Assembly: GCA_902805995.1 (NCBI GenBank)
Contig: CADCUU010000063.1
Location: 1 to 8,048 of the forward strand
Direction of reading: 5' to 3'
DNA: 8,048 nt
Origin: an uncultured Rubellimicrobium sp.
Lineage (GTDB): Bacteria; Pseudomonadota; Alphaproteobacteria; Rhodobacterales; Rhodobacteraceae
Numbering within the stretch: position 1 is the first letter of the stretch; each line of letters begins with the position of its first letter. Position numbers and translations under genes: made by a program. The notes beneath the pieces were generated by a model. It did not search any database. It was given only the letters and a program-made list of their open reading frames with translations, and had not been told where the DNA came from. Positions 1-5,914 of this stretch are shown here, piece by piece.

Positions 1-1
1 G

Positions 2-1099
2 GGGGCCGAGCCCTTCCGTGGCCGGGTGCCCGACACGGATGCCGCAGTGGTGCGCCTGCTGCGCGAAGCGGGGGCGGTTCTCCTGGGCAAGACGGCGGTC
101 GGCGCGCTGGCCTATGGCGACATCTGGTACGGCGGCGTGACCCGCAACCCCTGGAACCCGGAGGAAGGGTCGAGCGGGTCCAGCGCGGGATCGGCGGCGG
201 CCACCGCGGCGGGTCTCTGCGCCTTTGCGGTCGGGACGGAAACGCTGGGTTCCATCGTGTCCCCCTCGCAGCGCTGCGGGACGACGGGGCTGCGGCCCAC
301 CTTTGTCCGGGTGTCGCGGGCGGGCTGCATGTCGCTCTGCCCGAGCCTCGACAAGATCGGGCCCATCACGCGGGGCGTCGAGGACGCGGCTCTGGTCCTC
401 GCGGCGCTGAACGGGGGCGACCGGACGGACCGGGGCTCCATCGACGCGCCGTTCGGATGGGACGCAGGGGCGCCGCTGGAGGGCTTGCGCCTAGGCTACC
501 TGCCCGAAGCCTTCGGGGCGGGCGCGACCGCCGTGGATCGCGCGGCCTTAGTCGCCGCGCGGGAGATCGGCGTCGAGGTGGTCGAGTGCGCCTTGCCCGA
601 CCTGCCGTACGACGCGCTGTTCAACGTGCTCTCCGCCGAGGCCGCGGCCAGCTTCGAGGACCTGACGCTCGGCGGCAGGGACGACCTCCTGTCCTGGCAG
701 GACGACGACGCCTGGCCCAACACCTTTCGCAAGGCGTGGCTCCTCTCCGCCGTGGACCACGTCCAGCTCGACCGGCTGCGCTATGCCGTCATGGAGGCGA
801 TGGACGACCTCTTCCGCAACGTGGATGCCGTGATCGGCACCCTCGACACCGGGCCCATGCTGGTGGCGAGCAACTTTTCCGGCCATCCCTGCCTGCACCT
901 GCGCGCGGGCTTTCAGGAAGTGGCCACGCGCGGGGCCGACCGGCTCTCGGCCTGGGCGGGAGCGTCGGGGCAGCGGTTCACCGTGCCATCCGGCATCTCG
1001 CTCTGGGGGCGGCTCTTCGAGGAAGGGACGATCCTATCCCTTGGGCTCGCCCTGGAGCGGCGTCTGGACATGACCGGGCGCAGGCCGCCCGGCTTCTGA
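2..1099 (+). CDS. Amidase-signature family hydrolase, 3' part (5' end outside window)
   Basis: The frame is open from the left edge, and residues coded before the in-frame GTG at 26 (ending ...EPFRGR) also look like amidase, so the true start lies upstream and this is a partial gene. About 365 residues are visible. The Gly/Ser-rich amidase signature follows a RNPWNP motif. Counting from the GTG at 26, Ser52 (codon 179-181, in GSSGSSAGS) fits the cis-serine. Ser76 (codon 251-253, in GTETLGSIVSP) fits the nucleophile, and their 24-residue spacing matches the family. The catalytic Lys of the family's KD motif should lie upstream of the window. The family hydrolyses amide bonds (small amides, carbamoyl groups, or Gln in GatA); substrate cannot be told here. 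The common GGSIR motif is LGSIV in this protein. The C-terminal part lacks clear GatA features, so a stand-alone amidase is more likely than GatA. The gene ends 68 nt before the next one. Confidence 0.88.
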   Translation, partial: GAEPFRGRVPDTDAAVVRLLREAGAVLLGKTAVGALAYGDIWYGGVTRNPWNPEEGSSGSSAGSAAATAAGLCAFAVGTETLGSIVSPSQRCGTTGLRPTFVRVSRAGCMSLCPSLDKIGPITRGVEDAALVLAALNGGDRTDRGSIDAPFGWDAGAPLEGLRLGYLPEAFGAGATAVDRAALVAAREIGVEVVECALPDLPYDALFNVLSAEAAASFEDLTLGGRDDLLSWQDDDAWPNTFRKAWLLSAVDHVQLDRLRYAVMEAMDDLFRNVDAVIGTLDTGPMLVASNFSGHPCLHLRAGFQEVATRGADRLSAWAGASGQRFTVPSGISLWGRLFEEGTILSLGLALERRLDMTGRRPPGF

Positions 1100-1153
1100 T
1101 GGGCGCGCCCCCTTTTCGCGGAGGCCCCTGGCGCTTATGTTCAGGGTCACGCC

Positions 1154-1159
1154 AGGAGG
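1154..1159 (+). promoter_or_regulatory. Ribosome binding site that fixes the start of the Fe-S carrier gene
   Basis: AGGAGG lies 8 nt before the ATG at 1168. The reading frame stays open far upstream, inside the amidase gene, so this motif together with the family's usual length decides the start. Confidence 0.75.
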
Positions 1160-1167
1160 TTTCCCCC

Positions 1168-1527
1168 ATGTTCTCGATCCCCGGTAAGCAGGCCGTGACG
1201 CTGACCCCCCGCGCGGTGGCTCAGATTTCCCGGATGATGACGCGCGACGGTCGGCAGGGCCTCCGCATCGGGATCAAGAAGGGCGGCTGCGCGGGCATGG
1301 AATACACCATGGAGTGGGCCGACACCGTCAACCCGCTCGACGCCGTGGTGGAGCAGGAGGGCGCGCGCGTCATGGTCGCGCCCATGGCCCAGATGTTCCT
1401 GATCGGGACCGAGATCGACTACGAGACCTCGCTCCTCGAATCGTCCTTCAAGTTCCGCAACCCGAACGTCGTGGACGCCTGCGGCTGCGGCGAGTCCGTG
1501 AAGTTCGCCGAGGTTGCGGGCCGCTAG
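1168..1527 (+). CDS. sufA: A-type iron-sulfur cluster carrier (HesB/IscA/SufA family)
   Basis: This 119-aa protein has the three cysteines that define A-type carriers: Cys41 in GGCAGMEY, and Cys105 and Cys107 in the C-terminal DACGCGES motif. These bind a [2Fe-2S] or [4Fe-4S] cluster, which the protein passes from the assembly scaffold to apo-enzymes in the cytoplasm. Length (105-125 aa is usual) and the FKFRNPNV segment before the CGC motif agree with the family. The start is set by an AGGAGG 8 nt upstream. The short N-terminal extension (MFSIPGKQAV) resembles the SufA-like form I associate with Rhodobacterales. No suf or isc scaffold genes lie in the window, so the choice between SufA, IscA and ErpA is not settled by context. 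The downstream CysI and CysH are possible clients, but so are many other cellular Fe-S proteins. Confidence 0.93.
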   Translation: MFSIPGKQAVTLTPRAVAQISRMMTRDGRQGLRIGIKKGGCAGMEYTMEWADTVNPLDAVVEQEGARVMVAPMAQMFLIGTEIDYETSLLESSFKFRNPNVVDACGCGESVKFAEVAGR

Positions 1528-1575
1528 GACCTTTCCGCGCCGGGGGCCGCTTGCTAAGTCCCGTCCCAACCCAAC

Positions 1576-1582
1576 AGGAGGG
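1576..1582 (+). promoter_or_regulatory. Ribosome binding site selecting the tpiA start
   Basis: AGGAGGG sits 7 nt before the ATG at 1590. A nearer ATG at 1585 is only 2 nt from the motif and is in another frame that stops after 13 codons, so 1590 is the start that fits both spacing and protein. Confidence 0.7.
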
Positions 1583-1589
1583 ACATGGG

Positions 1590-2354
1590 ATGCGCCGCAG
1601 GCTCGCCGCCGGGAACTGGAAGATGAACGGGACGGCCGAGGGGCTGTCCGAGGTCGAGGCGCTCCTCCAGGCGCATCTGTCGCCACGGGTGGAGATCCTC
1701 CTCTGCCCCCCCGCGACGCTTCTGGCGCAGATGAACTGGAAGAAGGGGCAGCATCCCCTGCAACTCGGCGGTCAGGACTGCCACGCGGCGGCCTCCGGGG
1801 CGCATACGGGCGACCTGTCCGCGGCGATGCTCAAGGACGCGGGCGCGGCCTATGTGATCGTCGGCCATTCCGAGCGGCGCACCAACCACGGCGAGACCGA
1901 CGAGCAGGTGGCCGCCAAGGCCCGCGCCGCGCACGAGGGGGGCCTCGTCGCCATCGTCTGCCTGGGCGAGACGCTGGCCGAGCGGGAGGCCGGGCAGACG
2001 CTCGATGTCGTGGGGCGGCAGCTTGATGCCTCCGTGCCCGAAGGGGCCACCGGCCTGAACACGGTCATCGCCTACGAGCCCGTCTGGGCCATCGGCACCG
2101 GCCTCACCCCCACGCGGGACCAGATCGCCGAGGTGCACGACTTCCTCCGCTCTCGTCTCTCGGCGCGCTTCGGGGCGGATGCGGCGCATTTCCGGCTGCT
2201 CTACGGCGGGTCGGTCAAGCCGTCGAACGCGACCGAGATCTTCGGCATCCCGGACGTGGACGGCGCGCTCGTGGGCGGCGCCTCCCTCAAGGCGGCGGAC
2301 TTCTCGCCCATCATCAACGCGTTGGAGCAGGTCGCGGAGATGGAGCTGCCCTGA
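1590..2354 (+). CDS. tpiA: Triosephosphate isomerase
   Basis: This enzyme interconverts dihydroxyacetone phosphate and glyceraldehyde 3-phosphate in glycolysis, gluconeogenesis and the Calvin/Entner-Doudoroff-linked triose pool. It is a cytoplasmic TIM-barrel dimer of 254 aa, the usual length. All catalytic elements are visible: Lys11 in AGNWKMNG, the electrophile His93 in IVGHSERR, the general base Glu163 in AYEPVWAIGTG (the start of flexible loop 6), and the phosphate-gripping GGSVKP (206-211) and GALVGGASL (225-233). The gene starts 62 nt after the Fe-S carrier stop with its own strong Shine-Dalgarno. Its TGA shares one base with the ATG of the downstream P450 (TGATG), which suggests co-transcription and reinitiation. 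I see no truncation or missing residue. Confidence 0.97.
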   Translation: MRRRLAAGNWKMNGTAEGLSEVEALLQAHLSPRVEILLCPPATLLAQMNWKKGQHPLQLGGQDCHAAASGAHTGDLSAAMLKDAGAAYVIVGHSERRTNHGETDEQVAAKARAAHEGGLVAIVCLGETLAEREAGQTLDVVGRQLDASVPEGATGLNTVIAYEPVWAIGTGLTPTRDQIAEVHDFLRSRLSARFGADAAHFRLLYGGSVKPSNATEIFGIPDVDGALVGGASLKAADFSPIINALEQVAEMELP

Positions 2355-3517
2355 TGCTGCGGCTGTCGCAACAGCCCACCGACCCCGCCTTCGTCCAGGA
2401 CCCCTATCCCTTCTACGACCGGGCGAGGGAGGGGGCCGACCTCTTCTTTTGGGAAGAGTACGGGATGCCCTGCGCGACCTCCCACCGGGCGGTCGCGTCT
2501 CTCCTGCGCGACCGGCGGCTGGGGCGCGAGGCGCCGCCCGAGGTGGCCCCCGGCTGGCCCGATCACGTCCAGCCCTTCTACGACGTGGAGGCCCATTCCA
2601 TGCTGGAGCTGGAGCCGCCCCGTCACACGCGGCTCCGGGGGCTCGTGCTGCGGGCCTTCACCTCGCGGCGCATTGCAGCCATGGGGCCGGAGATCGAGGC
2701 GCTCTGCGACCGGCTGATCGACGCCTTTCCGGCAGGGCCGTTCGACCTCCTCGACGCCTATGGACGCGTGATCCCGGTCGTGGTGATCGCGCGCCTACTG
2801 GGCGTGCCGGAGGACAGGGCCCATGACCTGCTCGGCTGGTCGAACGCCATGGTCGCCATGTACCAGGCCCGCCGGACGCGGGAGGTGGAGGACGCGGCGG
2901 TTGCGGCGACGCTCGCCTTCCGCGCCTTCGTGGAGGAAACCATCGCCGCGCGCCGCAGCACGCCCGGGGACGACCTCCTCACCCACCTCATCGCCGCCGA
3001 GGAGGCAGGGGAGAAGCTCAGCACCGACGAGCTGGTGACGACCTGCATCCTCCTCCTCAATGCCGGGCACGAGGCGACCGTCCACACGGTGGGCAACGGT
3101 GTCAAAGCGCTGCTGGAGCATGGCGTCCGGACCATCGACGAGGGCACGGTGGAGGAGGTGCTGCGCTTCGACCCGCCGCTCCACATGTTCACGCGCTGGG
3201 TCTACGAGGAAGTGGAGCTTTTCGGTAATCCGTTCCGGCGGGGCGACCAAGTGGCGCTTCTCCTTGGCGCGGCGAACCGGGACCCGGTGGCCTATCCGGA
3301 GCCCGGGCGTTTCGACCCTTCCCGTCAGGGGCCGGCGAACGTGGCCTTCGGGGGCGGCATCCACTTCTGCGTGGGCGCGCCGCTCGCCCGCCTGGAGCTG
3401 CTGATCGGGCTCAGGAAGCTCTGGGAGCGGTGCCCGGGGCTGCGGCTGACAGACGTGCCGCGCTATGGCGACGTGTACCACTTCCACGGGCTGGAGCGGT
3501 TGATGGTGGAGGCGTGA
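2354..3517 (+). CDS. Cytochrome P450 (bacterial, soluble class)
   Basis: The 387-aa length and lack of a membrane anchor fit soluble bacterial P450s. These are monooxygenases that use O2 and two electrons from a ferredoxin system. Visible landmarks: C-helix PRHTRLR (89-95), I-helix NAGHEAT (236-242), K-helix ExxR (Glu268 to Arg271), a PERF-like PGRFDP (317-322) and the heme loop FGGGIHFCVG (332-341), whose Cys339 is the axial thiolate. In the I-helix the residue after the acidic Glu240, normally Thr, is Ala241. The start overlaps the tpiA stop by one base, so expression probably depends on tpiA translation. No ferredoxin or ferredoxin reductase gene is adjacent, so redox partners must be coded elsewhere. 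The substrate cannot be predicted and I cannot assign a CYP family from memory. Confidence 0.95.
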   Translation: MLRLSQQPTDPAFVQDPYPFYDRAREGADLFFWEEYGMPCATSHRAVASLLRDRRLGREAPPEVAPGWPDHVQPFYDVEAHSMLELEPPRHTRLRGLVLRAFTSRRIAAMGPEIEALCDRLIDAFPAGPFDLLDAYGRVIPVVVIARLLGVPEDRAHDLLGWSNAMVAMYQARRTREVEDAAVAATLAFRAFVEETIAARRSTPGDDLLTHLIAAEEAGEKLSTDELVTTCILLLNAGHEATVHTVGNGVKALLEHGVRTIDEGTVEEVLRFDPPLHMFTRWVYEEVELFGNPFRRGDQVALLLGAANRDPVAYPEPGRFDPSRQGPANVAFGGGIHFCVGAPLARLELLIGLRKLWERCPGLRLTDVPRYGDVYHFHGLERLMVEA

Positions 3518-3566
3518 GCGTACCGCGTGCTGACGGTAGGCCGGGCGGTGCGCGCCAGCCAACCTC

Positions 3567-4028
3567 CTATAGCGGCAGCGCCACCGTGCTCTTGATCTCC
3601 TCCATGGAGAGGAGCGCGGTCACGTTGTAGATCCGCACCTCCGAGATCAGCGCCTGGTAGAAGGTGTCGTAGGCCCGGGCGTTCTTCACCCGGACCTTGA
3701 GGATGTAGTCGATGTCCCCCGCCAGCCGGTGGGCCTCCTGCACCTCCGGCCGGGCGCGAAGGGCGGCCAGGAACTTCTGCTGCCAGTCGGCCTCGTGCTC
3801 GCTCGTGCGGATCAGGACAAAGAAGGTCGCCTCGAATCCCAGCGCCTCGGCGTCGAGCAGAACCGTCTGCTGCTTGAGCACCCCGGCCTCGCGCATCTTC
3901 TTGATCCGGTTCCACACCGGGGTCTTGGAAGAGCCCACGGCCTGTGCGATCTCGTCCAGCGACCGGCCCGCGTCGCGCTGAAGTTCGACAAGGATTTTCC
4001 GGTCGGTGTCATCCAGTCGGAACGCCAT
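3567..4028 (-). CDS. Lrp/AsnC-family transcriptional regulator divergent from the cys operon
   Basis: This 153-aa protein has the family's usual two-domain layout. The N-terminal helix-turn-helix is at about residues 7-58 (LDDTDRKIL..., recognition region near SSKTPVWNRIKKM). A C-terminal RAM effector-binding and oligomerisation domain spans about 67-140, including the RLAGDIDYILKVRV segment (101-114). Family members form dimers to octamers and respond to amino acids or related small molecules. The ATG at 4026-4028 follows an AGGAG (plus-strand 4035-4039) at 6 nt. The gene is divergent from cysG across a 147-bp spacer and converges on the P450 with a 49-bp gap. This position suggests it regulates cysG-DUF2849-cysI-cysH and possibly itself, perhaps sensing cysteine, methionine or a precursor. 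That role is inference. A CysB-type LysR regulator, the usual enterobacterial arrangement, is not in the window. Confidence 0.93.
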   Translation of the reverse strand: MAFRLDDTDRKILVELQRDAGRSLDEIAQAVGSSKTPVWNRIKKMREAGVLKQQTVLLDAEALGFEATFFVLIRTSEHEADWQQKFLAALRARPEVQEAHRLAGDIDYILKVRVKNARAYDTFYQALISEVRIYNVTALLSMEEIKSTVALPL

Positions 4029-4097
4029 TCTCGACTCCTGCGGGTTTTGGAACGAACGTCCTGCCTGTTCTGGTCGACGGAACGCGTGTCCTTATCT

Positions 4098-4113
4098 CGC
4101 CTGCCGGATGGCG
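4098..4113. promoter_or_regulatory. Imperfect palindrome, candidate operator for the cys operon
   Basis: CGCC and GGCG arms flank a central CCGG, giving 12 of 16 symmetric positions. The centre is about 4105.5, roughly 40 bp upstream of the start point predicted from the cysG -10 box. This size and placement suit a dimeric regulator acting near the -35 region, and the adjacent Lrp-type protein is the first candidate. In GC-rich DNA such symmetry can arise by chance, so this is tentative. Confidence 0.3.
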
Positions 4114-4132
4114 TAAAACAAGGACGAAGTTC

Positions 4133-4138
4133 TATATT
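4133..4138 (+). promoter_or_regulatory. Candidate -10 box of the cysG operon promoter
   Basis: TATATT matches the sigma-70 consensus TATAAT at 5 of 6 positions and stands out in a GC-rich spacer. It would place transcription start near 4145, leaving a leader of about 30 nt before cysG that holds the Shine-Dalgarno. No good -35 (TTGACA-like) element occurs 16-18 bp upstream; the sequence there reads about TGGCGT. A weak -35 fits a promoter that needs an activator. Confidence 0.45.
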
Positions 4139-4164
4139 GCCATGGCGGGCGCGGGGTCCGCGAC

Positions 4165-4168
4165 GGAG
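4165..4168 (+). promoter_or_regulatory. Ribosome binding site selecting the cysG start
   Basis: GGAG lies 7 nt before the ATG at 4176. It supports that start over the in-frame ATG at 4197, and the frame is open well upstream with no other plausible family N-terminus. Confidence 0.55.
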
Positions 4169-4175
4169 TCGGCCG

Positions 4176-5570
4176 ATGCAGCATTTCCCGGTCTTCATGG
4201 CGGTCAAGGGACGCCGGATCGTCCTCTCCGGCGGCGGCGATGCGGCCATCGCAAAGCTGCGCCTCCTACTCAAGACCGAAGCCTGCATCGAGGTCTACGC
4301 CCCCGAGGCCGAGCCCGAGGTTGTGGCCTGGGCCGAGCAGGGGCTCCTCAAGCTCTATCGCCGCGGCATCGAGGCCACGGACGTGATGGGCGCGGTGCTG
4401 GCCTATGCGGCGGACGAGGACGACCTCCTTGACGCGCGTCTCGTGGCCTTCGCCCTTGAGGCGCGGGTGCCCCACAACGTCGTCGACAACCTTGAGGATT
4501 CGGCCTTCATCACCCCCGCCATCGTGGACCGCGACCCGGTTGTCGTAGCCATCGGGACGGAAGGGGCCGCGCCGGTCCTCGCACGCTCCATCAAGGCGGA
4601 CCTGGAGGCGCGGCTGCCCTCGTCGCTGGGCTTCCTGACCCGGGTGGGCCGTTCGTTTCGCCATGCCGCCGAGCAGCTCCCCTTCGGCCGCAAGCGGCGG
4701 GAGTTCTGGGGCGACTACTACGCGAGCGTCGGCCCGCAGTCCTACGCCAAGGGCGGCGAGGGGGCCGTGGCGCCGGCTCTGGCGCAGCTCCTCGCGGATC
4801 ATCTGACCGCGACCCCCAGAAAGGGCCACGTGGATTTCGTTGGCTCGGGCCCGGGCGATCCGGACCTGCTGACCGTGCGGGCCCGCCGGGCCCTGGATGC
4901 TGCCGACGTGGTGATCCACGACCGGCTGGTGACGCCCGCGATCCTGGACCTCGCCCGGCGCGAGGCCATGATCATCGACGCCGGCAAGGAGGGCTTCGGC
5001 GAGGCCACCCCCCAGGCCGACATCGACGCCATGATCGTGAAGCACGCGAAGAAGGGCCGCCATGTGGTCCGCCTCAAGTCCGGCGACCCCGCGGTCTTCG
5101 GGCGGCTCGACGAGGAGGTGGAGGCCTGCGAGGCGGCTGGCGTGTCCTTCGCCATCGTTCCGGGCATCACGGCGGCCTCGGCGGCGGTCGCGGCCATCGG
5201 GCAGAGCCTCACCAAGCGGGGCCGCAACTCCCAGGTGCGGCTGCTGACGGGGCATGACGTCAAGGGCTTCGCGGACCACGACTGGCGGGCCCTCGCGCGG
5301 CCGGGCGAGGTCGCGGCGATCTACATGGGCAAGCGCGCGGCGCGCTTCGTCCAAGGGCGGCTCCTGATGCATGGCTGCGACCCCGCGACCCCGGTGACGG
5401 TGGTGGAGAACGCCTCCCGTCCCGACCAGCGGGTGCTGTCCACCACGGTGGCCGAGATGGAGCCCGCCCTGACCGAGGCCGACATGAACGGCCCCGCCCT
5501 TACCTTTATCGGCCTTGCGCCGCGCCACGCGGTCGTGCAGGCCCGCGAACTTCAGGAGGCCATGCTATGA
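4176..5570 (+). CDS. cysG: Siroheme synthase (trifunctional CysG)
   Basis: At 464 aa this is a full-length fusion CysG. The N-terminal part (about 1-150) is the precorrin-2 dehydrogenase/sirohydrochlorin ferrochelatase module: an NAD-binding stretch LSGGGDAAIAK (17-27) and Asp104 in HNVVDNLED, the residue known to be catalytic in the Salmonella enzyme. A linker follows (about 150-215). The C-terminal part (about 217-460) is the SAM-dependent uroporphyrinogen III methyltransferase: GSGPGDPDLLTVRA (223-236), KSGDPAVFGR (301-310), VPGITAASAA (328-337) and AIYMG (381-385). It converts uroporphyrinogen III to precorrin-2, sirohydrochlorin and then siroheme, the cofactor of CysI coded 0.3 kb downstream. 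The Ser128 region of the Salmonella protein aligns with Thr128 here. The gene heads the operon; its stop overlaps the next start by 4 nt (ATGA), which points to coupled translation. Confidence 0.96.
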   Translation: MQHFPVFMAVKGRRIVLSGGGDAAIAKLRLLLKTEACIEVYAPEAEPEVVAWAEQGLLKLYRRGIEATDVMGAVLAYAADEDDLLDARLVAFALEARVPHNVVDNLEDSAFITPAIVDRDPVVVAIGTEGAAPVLARSIKADLEARLPSSLGFLTRVGRSFRHAAEQLPFGRKRREFWGDYYASVGPQSYAKGGEGAVAPALAQLLADHLTATPRKGHVDFVGSGPGDPDLLTVRARRALDAADVVIHDRLVTPAILDLARREAMIIDAGKEGFGEATPQADIDAMIVKHAKKGRHVVRLKSGDPAVFGRLDEEVEACEAAGVSFAIVPGITAASAAVAAIGQSLTKRGRNSQVRLLTGHDVKGFADHDWRALARPGEVAAIYMGKRAARFVQGRLLMHGCDPATPVTVVENASRPDQRVLSTTVAEMEPALTEADMNGPALTFIGLAPRHAVVQARELQEAML

Positions 5571-5914
5571 GCAAGCGATTCACCCCCAAGGTCGTGTCCG
5601 CCAACGCCCTCATCGAGGGCGAGGCCGTCTGGCTCACCGCCGATGACCGCTGGACCCGCGACATGGGCGAGGCCGAGCTGATCGAGGACGAGGCCGTGGC
5701 GCAGCTCCGGCTCCTGTTCGCCAAGGGCCAGCCTTCGGTCGTCGTGGGCGCCGAGCTGGTCGATGCCGCGGCGGACGCTCAGGGCCGTCCCGTCCCCACC
5801 CATTTCCGCGAGGCCTTCCGGACCCACGGACCCACCAACTACGTGCTGGGCAAGCGCGCCGAGGGCTTTGCGCCCCGTGGCCACATCCCCGGACAAGAGG
5901 CTGAGAATGTATAA
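5567..5914 (+). CDS. DUF2849 family protein of unknown function in the sulfite reductase operon
   Basis: This 115-aa cytoplasmic-looking protein has no signal peptide or membrane segment. It has no cysteine at all, so it cannot bind an Fe-S cluster through thiolates or form disulfides. From memory it resembles the small DUF2849 family, which in alphaproteobacteria lies between cysG and cysI. Recognisable stretches are VVSANALIEGEAVWLTA (9-25) with a following WTRDM, and FREAFRTHGPTNY near residue 80-92. An AGGAGG (5554-5559) lies 7 nt before the ATG. The start overlaps the cysG stop by 4 nt, and the end overlaps the cysI start by 8 nt, so its synthesis is tied to both. Context suggests a role in sulfite reductase, such as siroheme insertion, assembly or electron-donor docking, but no biochemical function is known to me and none is visible in the sequence. 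Confidence 0.85.
   Translation: MSKRFTPKVVSANALIEGEAVWLTADDRWTRDMGEAELIEDEAVAQLRLLFAKGQPSVVVGAELVDAAADAQGRPVPTHFREAFRTHGPTNYVLGKRAEGFAPRGHIPGQEAENV

Noticed and set aside
1101..1118. Perfect palindrome GGGCGCGCCC followed by four T after the amidase stop, as a terminator
   Set aside because: The palindrome leaves almost no loop, so a stable stem would be about 3 bp, and the T run is only four long.
1113..1141. Possible promoter TTTTCG, 17 bp, TATGTT ahead of the Fe-S carrier gene
   Set aside because: Only 3 of 6 and 4 of 6 consensus matches. A promoter here is plausible but the match is too weak to list as a feature.
1532..1558. Possible promoter TTTCCG ... GCTAAG ahead of tpiA
   Set aside because: Spacer is 15 bp and both boxes are poor matches.
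1585..1626. ATG at 1585 as a tpiA start or a small leader ORF
   Set aside because: It is out of frame with tpiA, ends after 13 codons, and lies 2 nt from the Shine-Dalgarno, too close for use.
3518..3566. Bidirectional terminator between the convergent P450 and Lrp genes
   Set aside because: Only a 5-bp stem (TACCG/CGGTA with an 8-nt loop, 3521-3538) is visible and there is no T run on either strand.
4091..4096. GATAAG on the - strand as the -10 box of the Lrp gene
   Set aside because: Matches 4 of 6 positions but has no recognisable -35 upstream; the Lrp promoter is not resolved.
4142..4144. ATG at 4142 as the start of a gene before cysG
   Set aside because: It is out of frame with cysG, has no ribosome binding site and falls at the predicted transcription start.
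4266..5528. A 420-codon open frame on the - strand opposite cysG
   Set aside because: It mirrors cysG, is Gly/His/Arg-rich with no family motif, and arises because GC-rich codons leave few stops on the opposite strand.
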